From NCBI RefSeq assembly GCF_001905545.1, contig NZ_LIPD01000010.1, forward strand, positions 248,001-312,000: a stretch of DNA of 64,000 nucleotides, written 5' to 3'. Shown here piece by piece: positions 17,230-26,836 of this stretch. Source of the stretch: Streptomyces sp. CB02056 (GTDB lineage Bacteria > Actinomycetota > Actinomycetes > Streptomycetales > Streptomycetaceae). Each line of letters begins with the position of its first letter. Within the stretch, counting starts at the first letter, position 1. Position numbers and translations under genes: made by a program. The notes below the pieces were generated by a model that was given only the letters and a program-made list of their open reading frames with translations, was not told the origin of the DNA and searched no databases.

Positions 17230-17446
17230 CTGCCGGCCGAGGGAGTTCCCGCAACTGCCGGAGCTGGTCGCCCGGCACTACGCCGGCATCGTCGTAGAGG
17301 ACGGCCTCCTCCTCGACGTGGGCTGCTCGACCGGTACCCTGATCCGCACCCTGGCGGAGCGTCGCCAGGGCAGCAGGGCCGGGTCCGGCCAGGCCATGAC
17401 GGCCCAGAAGTACACCTGCTTCGAGGGCTTCCTGGCCGTCAAATGA
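17230..17446 (+). pseudogene. Relic of a SAM-dependent methyltransferase
   Basis: In the frame ending at TGA 17444-17446, bases 17240 onward read REFPQLPELVARHYAGIV then LLLDVGCSTGTLIRTLAE, an unmistakable motif I. About ten residues later the frame jumps to QKYTCFEGFLAVK and stop, far too short for a methyltransferase (normally 200 or more residues). No start codon lies in this frame. The stretch 17098-17235 reads sensibly only in another frame (ESTNQLATGDFPAVIGDCHA), so a frameshift, a fusion or two gene remnants are present. It sits directly before the phosphotransferase gene. Confidence 0.6.
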
Positions 17447-17466
17447 CAAACAGAGGAAGGTTTCTG

Positions 17467-18408
17467 GTGAGGCTTCCCGCCACTGGACAACTGATCGACC
17501 AGGACGTCACGGACGGGCTCGCCGAACTCGCGGGCTCGCTCGGCTACACCCCGCCCGTGGTGCTCAGCAGCGGCGTGGAGTTCCTCGTCTACCGGGCGAG
17601 CCCGCTGAGCGGCGCGGCGCACGAGGACGTGGTGCTGCGCGTGCCGCGCGCCCGTACGTTCCACACCGCGAACAACGTCGGCGTCGGCGCGGACGGCCTG
17701 CTGGAGCAGGAACTCCGGATCACCCAGTGGCTGGCCCCGGACGGCTTCCCGGTCGCCCGCGCCCTGGGCATCGAGTACACCCGGACGGGCACGCCGGTGC
17801 TGCTCTCGGCCTTCGTGGACTCCGACGCCCAGGCACCGGACTGGTCCGAGGTCGGGGCGCTGTTCGCGGCGCTGCACGCCAAGCCGGCCCCGGACCTCGC
17901 GCCCGTCGTCCAGTACGGCCGGCCCGTCCCCGACCTGCTGGCGCAGCGGCTGCCCGACCGGTTCGGCAGGCTGCTGGACCTCCGCCCGGGCCTGGGCGAA
18001 CTGCCCGAGCGCGCGGCGATCGCGGCCCGGCTCGCCGAGACGTCGGCCGAGCCGGCGCTGCTCCACCTGGACCTGCGCCGGCAGAACCTGCTGTGCGGCC
18101 AGGGGCGGGTGGCCGCGCTGATCGACTGGTCCAACGTGCTGATCGGCGACCCCGCGATGGAACTGGCGCGGATGTCCGAGTACGCGCTCATCCCGGAGAA
18201 CGGCCTGGACGAGCGGGCGATCCGCCAGGGCTACGAGGCCGCGGGCGGGAAGTCCTCCGTCACCCCCGTGGCCGACCTCCTCTACCGGCTGGACGCGGCG
18301 GTGATGCTGGCCCTGGTCTTCACCTCGGTGGCGCCGGACCCGCGGCTCGGGCCGGCGCAGACGGCACGGGTGGTCGAACTGCTGCGGGAGCTCGCCGACG
18401 TGTGGTGA
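17467..18408 (+). CDS. Aminoglycoside-phosphotransferase-like kinase (APH family)
   Basis: 313 residues. The lower-lobe catalytic motif LLHLDLRRQNLLCG corresponds to HxDxxxxN and ALIDWSNVLIGDPAMEL to the metal-binding D of APH/choline kinase enzymes. N-terminal FLVYRAS and VVLRVPRA supply the nucleotide-binding strands. GTG 17467 is chosen because AGAGGAAGG ends six bases earlier; ATG 17443 has no ribosome site and runs into the methyltransferase relic. Members phosphorylate antibiotics, homoserine or other small molecules. The acceptor is unknown. Confidence 0.8.
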   Translation: MRLPATGQLIDQDVTDGLAELAGSLGYTPPVVLSSGVEFLVYRASPLSGAAHEDVVLRVPRARTFHTANNVGVGADGLLEQELRITQWLAPDGFPVARALGIEYTRTGTPVLLSAFVDSDAQAPDWSEVGALFAALHAKPAPDLAPVVQYGRPVPDLLAQRLPDRFGRLLDLRPGLGELPERAAIAARLAETSAEPALLHLDLRRQNLLCGQGRVAALIDWSNVLIGDPAMELARMSEYALIPENGLDERAIRQGYEAAGGKSSVTPVADLLYRLDAAVMLALVFTSVAPDPRLGPAQTARVVELLRELADVW

Positions 18409-18443
18409 CGGGGCCGGGGTGAGTCCCTCACCCCCTGGCCACC

Positions 18444-18497
18444 GGACGACGGAAGGGACCGAGGCCCTCTGCGGGGCTCCGGTCCCTTCCGTCGTCC
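18444..18497. terminator. Strong rho-independent-type terminator
   Basis: Near-perfect stem of about 24 bp (GGACGACGGAAGGGACCG at 18444-18461 with its complement ending at 18497), loop TCTGC, 36 bases after the APH stop. It isolates the APH gene from the GH1 gene. Confidence 0.8.
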
Positions 18498-18563
18498 CAC
18501 TCTGGTGTTTCGGCGCCGCGCCGGTAACATGACTTCCCCTCATGTTTCTGTCAGGAGGCTGTC

Positions 18564-19907
<1,344 letters not shown>

Positions 19908-20097
19908 CAGCGGCCGCGCCTGGTGGGCTCTACGTACCTGGGCGCTCGTGTCGCAGTGGCAAGTCGTCGAAGACCTGTCGGCTGAAGTGAGCTGCCCGCA
20001 GGGCGGTGTGGCGGCCCGCACCGGGATCCGGAGAGAGCGGCGGTGGGCGGTGCGCCCTGCATGGTCCCCTGGACCGGATCTCGCCGTGCCCTGCCCA

Positions 20098-20160
20098 TTG
20101 ACTCCGACCTTCGCCCCTCTTACCGTAGCGGTCACTACATGAGTCTGTAGTGACCGCTAC
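20098..20160 (+). promoter_or_regulatory. Promoter with overlapping 36-bp operator (site 1)
   Basis: TTGACT (20098-20103) and TACCGT (20121-20126) are 17 bases apart, a good vegetative promoter. The operator starts inside the -10: arms GTAGCGGTCACTACA (20125-20139) and its exact complement (20146-20160) around TGAGTC. A repressor here would block transcription of the amidohydrolase at 20277. Half-sites resemble those at 21510 and 32319, although the gap between the 12-base cores is 12 instead of 8 bases. The rest of 19908-20097 shows nothing recognisable. Confidence 0.75.
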
Positions 20161-20276
20161 ATGAACGGGTGCGTCCGTGGCGACGCAGACCCGCCGGTCC
20201 GGCATGCCTGCTTGGTGCCGATGACGACCCGCCAACGGTTCATGCTGCGTCCCGTTGCCCACAGGAGGTGCGCGTA

Positions 20277-21437
20277 ATGACCGACACCGAAACCGAGAAT
20301 GCCCCAAGTCCGGGGCGCCGAAGGCTCCTCAAGGCCGCCCTGCCGCTCGCCGTCGCCACCGCGGCGCTCGATCCGACGCCGGCCCGCGCGGCATCGCCCG
20401 ACCCGGCGCCGCGGTCGCCCGTGACGCGCGGCCGGGGCCGCATCGACGTGCACTGCCACCTGCTCCCGGACTTCTACCGGCAGTCCCTCGCCGCGCACGG
20501 CATCGTCGAGATCGGCGGAGTGCCGGTCCCGGTGTGGAGCCCGGCCCTCGCGGTCGACTTCATGAACCGCTACGGCATCGAGGCGCAGGTGGTCTCCGTC
20601 TCCGAGCCGGGGGTCACCTATCTGGATGCCGCCGCCGACCGGTTGGCCATGGCGCGGCGCCTGAACACCTACATGAGCCGTGAGCTCGTCCGCGGATCCA
20701 CCTACCGCCAGGGGCGCTTCGGCGGCTTCGCGGTCCTGCCGTTGGGCCGCAGGGTGACCGCGATGGACGTGGGCGACGCGGTGGTGGAAGCCCGGAGGGC
20801 GGTGCGTGAACTCGGGTTGGACGGCGTGGGCCTGTTCAGCAGTTACGGCGGGACCTACCTGGGCGATCCCGTCTTCGAGCCGTTGCTGCGTGAACTCGAC
20901 GACCTGCGGGCCATGGTGTTCGTCCACCCGGTGACCCCCTCGGCCTATCCCGACCTGGGGCTGCCGCCCTTCCTCTACGAGTTCACGTTCGACACCACGC
21001 GAGCGCTGGTCAACATGCTCTACAAGGGGGTGTACGAGCGGCACGCGCGCATCCGCTGGCTGGCCGCCCACGCCGGCGGCACGCTGCCCTACATCTCCTA
21101 CCGTGCGAGCCTGTTGACGCTGACCCCCGAGCTCGCCCAGCGGTTCGGCGCCTCCGGGTCGGCGGACAGCAGTGCGCAGTTCCGCGGCCTCTTCTACGAC
21201 ACGGCCCTCTCGCCGGCGCCCCAGGCGATGAAGTCGGTGCGGGAGCTGGCCGGCGCCGAGCACATCCTGTTCGCCACCGACTGGCCGTTCAGCAGTCCCT
21301 TGTTCCTGGGGGCCGGAGATCCCGCGCCCCAACTGGACGAGACGTTCGGTCCCGACGAGCGCCTGGCTGTCGAGCGGGGCAATGCGCTGGCCCAGTTCCC
21401 GGCGCTGGCCGCCCGGCTCGGGGCCCGTACGGGCTGA
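20277..21437 (+). CDS. Amidohydrolase-2 family enzyme with Tat signal
   Basis: 386 residues. An N-terminal twin-arginine-like signal (SPGRRRLLKAALPLAVATAAL..ARA, residues ~11-37) precedes an amidohydrolase-2 domain: IDVHCHLLP (HxH metal ligands), VFVHPV, AAHAGG and FATDWPF (Asp ligand). The family includes ACMSD and gamma-resorcylate-type decarboxylases and some hydrolases acting on ring acids. Export is unusual for it. AGGAGG precedes the ATG, and a strong promoter with palindromic operator lies upstream, so it probably belongs to the TetR regulon. It is paralogous to the cytoplasmic enzyme at 32530. Confidence 0.85.
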   Translation: MTDTETENAPSPGRRRLLKAALPLAVATAALDPTPARAASPDPAPRSPVTRGRGRIDVHCHLLPDFYRQSLAAHGIVEIGGVPVPVWSPALAVDFMNRYGIEAQVVSVSEPGVTYLDAAADRLAMARRLNTYMSRELVRGSTYRQGRFGGFAVLPLGRRVTAMDVGDAVVEARRAVRELGLDGVGLFSSYGGTYLGDPVFEPLLRELDDLRAMVFVHPVTPSAYPDLGLPPFLYEFTFDTTRALVNMLYKGVYERHARIRWLAAHAGGTLPYISYRASLLTLTPELAQRFGASGSADSSAQFRGLFYDTALSPAPQAMKSVRELAGAEHILFATDWPFSSPLFLGAGDPAPQLDETFGPDERLAVERGNALAQFPALAARLGARTG

Positions 21438-21509
21438 CCCCCGAGCCGGACGCGCTCGGCCGATCCGGCAGGCGGAGCGCGCCGACGAGCGCACTGTGGC
21501 ACACTTGCT

Positions 21510-21541
21510 GTAGTGATCGCTCCAATTGGAGTGAACGCTGC
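21510..21541. promoter_or_regulatory. 32-bp palindromic operator (site 2), upstream of the TetR gene
   Basis: Half-sites GTAGTGATCGCTCCAA and the complement of GCAGCGTTCACTCCAA meet at a central CCAATTGG. It begins 88 bases before the TetR ATG and is closely similar to site 3 at 32319-32350. Autoregulation is the natural reading. Confidence 0.75.
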
Positions 21542-21597
21542 AGTAGGATCGCCGTCGACGACAGTCGAACGCACCCGAACACGAGGAGGCACCCGCC

Positions 21598-22230
21598 ATG
21601 GCCGGGCCGCAGACGAACCGCAAGAAGCGCGCGAACGGGGTGGAGTCGCGCCAGCGCATCCTGGACGCCGCCGTGGAGATCGCGGGCGAGCGCGGCTACG
21701 AGGGCACCTCGATCGCGGCCGTCAGCACCAAGTGCGGGCTGCCCGCCAGCTCGATCTACTGGCACTTCAAGGACAAGGACGACCTGATCGCCGCGGTGAT
21801 CGAACGCAGCTTCGCGACCTGGCTGGCTGCCGTCGAGCTGCCGGGCGAGGAAGCGGGCACTCCGTTGGAGCGGGTCACCGCCATGGCGGTGAGCGTGGCG
21901 AAGTCGCTGATCGACGCTCCCGACTTCCTCCGGTTCGGGCTGATGCTCGCGCTGGAGCGGCGCCCCACGGAGCCCCGGGGCCGGACGGTGTTCCTCCAGG
22001 TCCGTGAGATCGCGGGCGCGAAGATCGCCGAGATGGCCCGGGAGCTCGTCCCGGACCTCGACGAGGACTCTGTCCGCCTGCTCACGACCTATGCCGTCGC
22101 CGGTGCCGACGGACTGTTCGTCCAGCGCGAGATCAACGGGGACGGCGTCGACCTGGTCGCGATGTTCGAACTGCACGCCCGGCTCGTCTACGAGGCGGCT
22201 ACACGCATGGCGGCGGAGAAGGAGGAGTGA
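21598..22230 (+). CDS. TetR/AcrR-family transcriptional regulator
   Basis: 210 residues. The N-terminal helix-turn-helix domain spans residues ~15-62 (RQRILDAAVEIAGERGYEGTSIAAVSTKCGLPASSIYWHFKDKDDL), followed by an all-helical ligand-binding domain. GAGGAGGCACCCGCC precedes the ATG. A 32-bp palindrome lies in its promoter region, and related palindromes precede the amidohydrolase at 20277 and the catabolic operon starting at 32275. The inferred role is repressor of the aromatic catabolic island, released by a pathway intermediate. Confidence 0.88.
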   Translation: MAGPQTNRKKRANGVESRQRILDAAVEIAGERGYEGTSIAAVSTKCGLPASSIYWHFKDKDDLIAAVIERSFATWLAAVELPGEEAGTPLERVTAMAVSVAKSLIDAPDFLRFGLMLALERRPTEPRGRTVFLQVREIAGAKIAEMARELVPDLDEDSVRLLTTYAVAGADGLFVQREINGDGVDLVAMFELHARLVYEAATRMAAEKEE

Positions 22231-22530
22231 GCCCGGCCGGTCGCGCGACTCCGCGGCCGGCTCCCCGCGCCGCCCGGCCGCCGACCCGGCCGGAACCGGG
22301 CAGGGCCGTGCCGCCGGCCCGGATCCGCCCGGTGCCACCCCGTACGCGTCCGGGGCCGTCGGCCGCTCCGACACCGAAGCGCGCGTCCCCGCCCGAGCGT
22401 CGCCTCCCGGCCCTGCCGCTGTGAGGCGCCCGCCCGATCGCGGTGCGTCCGTTCCGTGCGGCCCGGTGCACCCGCGGCGCGTCCGCCCCTCGGGCCCTCT
22501 CAGCACAGCATCGACCGAGACAGGTTCCCC
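22231..22530. other. 300-base spacer between TetR and MFS genes
   Basis: GC-rich sequence with no credible gene. A weak purine stretch (CCGAGACAGG) lies before the MFS ATG, and no promoter or hairpin stands out. The MFS gene may be read through from the TetR gene. Confidence 0.4.
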
Positions 22531-24090
22531 ATGTCCACCATCCCTCAACACCAGACCGACGACCGGGCGGGGGAGAGCCTCGGCGCCGTCGCGGCCGGCC
22601 GGGCCGGCCACAACGGCGTACTCGCCGCCATGTGCCTGGCCCTGGTCCTCGTCGTGGCCTCCGTCTCCGCCCTCAACCTCGCACTGCCGGACCTGGCGCT
22701 CGACCTGTCGGCCACCAACAGTTCGCTGACCTGGATCGCCGACGCCTACACCGTCGCCCTGGCCGCGCTCGTGCTGCCCCTCGGCGCGATCGGCGACCGG
22801 CTCGGGCGCCGCAACGTCCTCGTCGCGGGCACCGTGGTCTTCGGTGCCGCCTCCCTGGCCGCTTCCTTCGCCGACTCCACCACCACGCTCATTGTCTGGC
22901 GGGTCGTCATGGGGATCGGCGCCGCGATGATCATGCCGGGCACGCTGTCCACCATCACGGCCGCCTTCCCGCCCGAGCAGCGGGCCAAGGGCGTGGCTAC
23001 CTGGTCGGGATTCGCCGCGGCCGGCGCCATCCTCGGCATGCTCGCCGCGGGGACGCTGCTGGAGTGGTACTCCTGGCGGTCGATCTTCGTCACCGGCGCC
23101 GCGGTCGCCCTGGTCGCCGCGCTGGCGGGGATCCTCCTGGCGCCCGACACCAAGGACCCGCACCCCGAGCCGCCCGACGTGCCCGGGGCCGTCTGCACCG
23201 CGCTCGGGATCGGCACCCTGGTCTTCGCCATCATCGAGGGCAACGAGCAGGGCTGGACGCAGCCCCCGGCCGTCGCCGCACTCGTCGTCACGGTTCTGGC
23301 CTTCACCGCGTACGCCTGGCTCGGCCTGCGCAACGAGCACCCGCTCCTCGACCCCGCCCTGTTCGGCATCCGCGGCTTCCGGGCCGGCGCGATCACCGTC
23401 CTCGTACAGTTCATGGCCGTCTTCGGGTTCTTCTTCGTCGGCCTGCAATACCTGCAGCTCATCCTCGGCTACAGCCCGCTCAAGGCCGCCGTCGCCCTCG
23501 TCCCCGTCGCCGTGGTCGTCCTGCCCACTTCGCAGCTCACCCCCCGCCTGGTGCGACGGGTGGGGATGAAGGTCACCATGGCCGCCGGCCTGGCCCTGCT
23601 GAGCGCCGGCCTGTTCGTCATCTCCCGGATCGACGTCGACTCCGGCTACCTGCCCTTCCTCGGCGGGCTCGTCCTGGCGGGCTTCGGCATCGGCCTGTCC
23701 GGGGCCGTGGGCACCTCCGCCATCACCGGCTCGCTCGGCCGCGGCCGGCAGGGCGTCGCCTCCGCGATGAACGACACCACCCGCGAGGTCGGCTCGGCCG
23801 TCGGCATCGCCCTCATGGGCTCGATCTACGGCAGCCACTACCGATCCAGCCTCCCCGCTTCCCTCGACCAGCTGCCCGCCGAGGCGGCCTCGGCCGCGCG
23901 CGACTCCGCCGCCGCGGGCCTGCACGTCGCCGATCGGCTCGGCGTCGGGGGAGTGGCCCTGGCGGACGGCGTCAAGGCCGCCTTCATGGACGGACTGTCG
24001 GCCTCGCTCGTCGCGGTCGGTGCCATCGTCCTGGCCGCAGCCGTCGGCTGCCTGTTCCGCGCGCCGAGAACACCGCCGACGTCGGACTGA
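22531..24090 (+). CDS. MFS drug:H+ antiporter-2 (DHA2, 14-TM) transporter
   Basis: 519 residues with fourteen predicted membrane segments. LTWIADAYTVALAALVLPLGAIGDRLGRRNVL contains the inter-helix 2-3 signature GDRxGRR, and IGAAMIMPGTLSTI matches the antiporter motif C region. This family (EmrB/QacA-like) exports hydrophobic or cationic compounds. It lies just after the TetR gene in the same orientation, so it may export a toxic aromatic substrate or intermediate of the adjoining pathway; import cannot be excluded. Confidence 0.88.
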   Translation: MSTIPQHQTDDRAGESLGAVAAGRAGHNGVLAAMCLALVLVVASVSALNLALPDLALDLSATNSSLTWIADAYTVALAALVLPLGAIGDRLGRRNVLVAGTVVFGAASLAASFADSTTTLIVWRVVMGIGAAMIMPGTLSTITAAFPPEQRAKGVATWSGFAAAGAILGMLAAGTLLEWYSWRSIFVTGAAVALVAALAGILLAPDTKDPHPEPPDVPGAVCTALGIGTLVFAIIEGNEQGWTQPPAVAALVVTVLAFTAYAWLGLRNEHPLLDPALFGIRGFRAGAITVLVQFMAVFGFFFVGLQYLQLILGYSPLKAAVALVPVAVVVLPTSQLTPRLVRRVGMKVTMAAGLALLSAGLFVISRIDVDSGYLPFLGGLVLAGFGIGLSGAVGTSAITGSLGRGRQGVASAMNDTTREVGSAVGIALMGSIYGSHYRSSLPASLDQLPAEAASAARDSAAAGLHVADRLGVGGVALADGVKAAFMDGLSASLVAVGAIVLAAAVGCLFRAPRTPPTSD

Positions 24091-24186
24091 ACCCGCCCCT
24101 CCCGCACCGCCGGTGACGGTCCGTCGAAAGATGTGGCCGTCCGTTCGGCAGCCAGCCCGGTCATCAGTAGGACCGCAGACGCCGCC

Positions 24187-24495
24187 ATGCAGTACATCCC
24201 CTACGACGAGTGGGTCGGCCTGACCGGCGGCGGGTACGCGTTGCGCGGGGTGATCGGCCGCGGCGGCGCGGGCGAGGTCCGGTCGGCCGACGACCTGCTC
24301 CCGCACCGTACGGTCGCCGTGAAGCCGATGCACCCGCGGCTCGCCCTCGACGACGCCGCCCGGAGCCGCTTCCAGCGCGAGGTCCGCGCCGCCCTTCCCC
24401 GCGCACCCCGACGGGCAGCGGACCCAGCCCCTCGGCACCGCGCACGAGCACCGGTCCCGGCCCGGTGCTCCTCCCCGTCGCCGGTCCGTCACTGA
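24187..24495 (+). pseudogene. Truncated serine/threonine protein kinase gene
   Basis: From ATG 24187 the product starts with a short lead, then YALRGVIGRGGAGEVRSADD (glycine loop) and HRTVAVKPMHP (the VAVK lysine), DAARSRFQREVRAA, exactly the first ~65 residues of an actinobacterial Pkn-type kinase. It then runs into Arg/Pro-rich noise and stops; no HRD or DFG motif follows in any frame. The catalytic loop and the rest of the kinase are missing, so this is a remnant, probably of a deletion or recombination. Confidence 0.7.
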
Positions 24496-24561
24496 CGAAC
24501 CAACACCGCCGCTGTCCGACACCGCGGTCGGACCAGGCCATTACCGCAGAGGAGAGAGAAC

Positions 24562-25281
24562 ATGCACGAACCGGTCAACGGCCGGGCGCCGCGCCTCAAG
24601 CGCCGCCGCAACGGGTGGATCGCGGTGGCCCTGACGCTGCTCGCCGCCGCCGGCGGCGGCGAGGTACTGGCCACGCAGTACACCCAGGAGCGCATCGCCG
24701 ACTCGGCTCGTTGGAACCTCGGCCTCGCAGCCGCTCCCGAGGTGCGCGTGCACGGTTTCCCCGTGTCTCTGCAGTTGGCCCGGGGAGTGGTCACCGAGGC
24801 GGACATCGACGCCGCACGCGTGCCGGCCGACCTGGACGGCCGCGTCCTGACCGTCGAGGACGTTGCCGTCCACCTGCGAGGAGTGCACCGGGAACGGGAC
24901 GGCGGGGAGCGGGCCGACGAGGCGGAGGTCACGGCGACCGTCGCGTACGACGAGCTCTCGGCCTTCTACGGGGTCGCCATCGGCCGGGGCGAGGGTGACG
25001 ACCGGGTGGCAGCGACCGCCCGGTTGCCGCTGTTCGGGCAGGTCACCGCCTCCGCCCATGTCGGCGTCGCCGCTCCGGACGCCGTCGGACTCGACGACGT
25101 CCGGCTCCCCGAGAACGTTTCCCCGGCCGCACGAACCCTGCTGGCGAGGGCCTTGGAGCGCCGGACCCCGCTCGACGACCTGCCCGAGGGGCTCGCGCTC
25201 CGGTCCGTGGCCGTCACCGACCACGGCATCGTCGCCCGCATGTCCGGGCACGGTGTCGAGCTGCGGTCCCGCACCGCCTAG
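24562..25281 (+). CDS. LmeA-like (DUF2993) phospholipid-binding envelope protein
   Basis: 239 residues. A basic N-terminus precedes a membrane helix or signal (WIAVALTLLAAAGGGEVLA), then LGLAAAPEVRVHGFPVSLQLARG, the typical DUF2993 core in which a V-x-G-F-P element follows the first strand. LmeA of mycobacteria is a periplasmic phospholipid-binding protein that affects envelope lipoglycan maturation. GAGGAGAGAGAAC precedes the ATG. It is inside the island but has no clear link to the catabolic genes. Confidence 0.8.
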   Translation: MHEPVNGRAPRLKRRRNGWIAVALTLLAAAGGGEVLATQYTQERIADSARWNLGLAAAPEVRVHGFPVSLQLARGVVTEADIDAARVPADLDGRVLTVEDVAVHLRGVHRERDGGERADEAEVTATVAYDELSAFYGVAIGRGEGDDRVAATARLPLFGQVTASAHVGVAAPDAVGLDDVRLPENVSPAARTLLARALERRTPLDDLPEGLALRSVAVTDHGIVARMSGHGVELRSRTA

Positions 25282-25476
25282 GACCCGGACCCGACGGCCA
25301 CGACCCGGTCGGCCGGCGGTTCGGCCGCGCCCGTCAGCGGACCCCGCCGCTCCGGGGCCAGGGTGGCAGGGACGGCTGGCCACCTCGTGGGCGTCCTCGT
25401 CCGACAGACCCGGCGTGAGCACCAGCAGCTCGGACATCCGCGGTCCCGTCGCCGTCGTCGAGCCGCTTCACCATGG

Positions 25477-25639
25477 GCAACCGCGACCGCAACCGCAACC
25501 GCAACCGCGACCGCAACAGGCCGAGGACGGCCCCTCCGATCGCGCCGAGGGGCACCACGGGGGCCTCGGTCCGGAACCGGCCCGCTGCGCGCCCGGGTTC
25601 GAGATCGCGCAGGGGCAGGGGCAGGGGCAGGGGCAGGGG
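25477..25639. repeat. Two hexanucleotide repeat tracts in a 538-base non-coding gap
   Basis: 25477-25517 holds six to seven units of CGCAAC/CGCGAC; 25610-25639 holds five perfect units of CAGGGG. They lie in the gap 25282-25819 between DUF2993 and the aldolase gene. Minus-strand frames here encode short repeats (Val-Ala or Pro-Leu), and none is a credible gene, although LPEVTGVLRLRGMQHIRTA (minus strand, about 25650-25710) could be a coding remnant. Confidence 0.6.
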
Positions 25640-25819
25640 CCCGAGCCCGTCGGCCGTGCGGATGTGCTGCATGCCGCGCAGCCTCAGGACACCGGTGACC
25701 TCGGGGAGGGAGGCCGCCGGCACCAGGGCCGGTCGGATGCCGGCGGCGAAGCGTTCCGCCGGTCCTCGACGTCCCGCGTCGCGGCGTCCGTCGGCCCGGG
25801 GCGTGCGAGGGCTGTTCGG

Positions 25820-26836
25820 TCAGTCGGCGGAGCGGGCCGTCGCGAGGTCGAGGGCGATGTCCGTGATCATGTCTTCCTGGCCGCCCACCATCTTGCGCCG
25901 CCCGACCTCGACCAGGATCGCGCGGGTGTCCAGGCCGTATCGGCGGGCGGCGGTCTCGGCGTGGCGCAGGAAGCTGGAGTACACGCCCGCGTAGCCCAGG
26001 GTGAGGGTCTCGCGGTCGACGCGCACCTCGCGGTCCTGCAGCGGGCGGACCACGTCGTCGGCGGCGTCCATCAGCGGGAACAGGTCGCAGCCGTGCTCCC
26101 AGCCCATCAGGTCGGCGACCGCCACGAACGCCTCCAGAGGGCAGTTGCCGGCGCCCGCTCCCTGGCCGGCGAGGGAGGCGTCGACGCGGGTGACGCCGTT
26201 CTCCACGGCCACGACGGAGTTGGCGACGCCCAGGCCCAGGTTGTGGTGGGCGTGGATGCCGAGTTCGGTGTCGGGGGACAGGACGTCGCGGTAGGCGCGC
26301 AGGCGGTCGCGCACGCCGTCCATGGTGAGGCGTCCGCCGGAGTCGGTGACGTAGACGCACTGGGCGCCGTAGGACTCCATCAGCCTGGCCTGCCGGGCGA
26401 GTTCGGCGGGCTCGGCCAGGTGGGACATCATCAGGAAACCGGCCACGTCCATGCCCAGGCCGCGGGCGGCGTCGATGTGCTGGGCGGCGATGTCGGCCTC
26501 GGTGCAGTGGGTGGCGACGCGCACCGAGCGGATGCCGAGGGCTTGCGCCTGCCGCAGGTCGTGCAGGGTGCCGATGCCGGGCAGCAGCAGGGTGGTGGGC
26601 ACCGCGTGGTGGACGCTGTCGCAGACGGCGGCGATCCACTCCCAGTCGGTGTGGGCGCCGACGCCGTAGGTGATGCTGGAGCCGGACAGGCCGTCGCCGT
26701 GGGCGATCTCGATCGCGGCCACGCCGGCCGCGTCGAGGGCGCCAGCGATGGTGCGGGCCTGGTCGACGGTGTAGCGGTGGCGCACGGCGTGCATGCCGTC
26801 CCGCAGGGTCACGTCCTGGACGTACAGGGAAGTCAT
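25820..26836 (-). CDS. mhpE: 4-hydroxy-2-oxovalerate aldolase
   Basis: 338 residues. The HMGL-like TIM barrel has LRDGMHAVRH at the N-terminus (catalytic Arg-Asp), metal histidines in GIHAHHNLGLGVAN and the C-terminal communication domain (VGRRKMVGGQEDMI). It cleaves 4-hydroxy-2-oxovalerate-type acids into pyruvate and an aldehyde, passed by channel to the dehydrogenase encoded just upstream. The ATG overlaps that gene's stop (ATGA, 26833-26836). It is the last gene of the six-gene operon. Confidence 0.93.
   Translation of the reverse strand: MTSLYVQDVTLRDGMHAVRHRYTVDQARTIAGALDAAGVAAIEIAHGDGLSGSSITYGVGAHTDWEWIAAVCDSVHHAVPTTLLLPGIGTLHDLRQAQALGIRSVRVATHCTEADIAAQHIDAARGLGMDVAGFLMMSHLAEPAELARQARLMESYGAQCVYVTDSGGRLTMDGVRDRLRAYRDVLSPDTELGIHAHHNLGLGVANSVVAVENGVTRVDASLAGQGAGAGNCPLEAFVAVADLMGWEHGCDLFPLMDAADDVVRPLQDREVRVDRETLTLGYAGVYSSFLRHAETAARRYGLDTRAILVEVGRRKMVGGQEDMITDIALDLATARSAD

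Noticed and set aside
24541..25437. Minus-strand frame starting MSELLVLTPGLSDEDAHE
   Set aside because: The start looks coding-like for about 20 residues, but the rest is low-complexity and lies opposite the well-supported DUF2993 gene with its good ribosome site.
25477..25639. Possible CRISPR-like array
   Set aside because: The units are 6 bases in contiguous tracts without spacers; these are simple sequence repeats.
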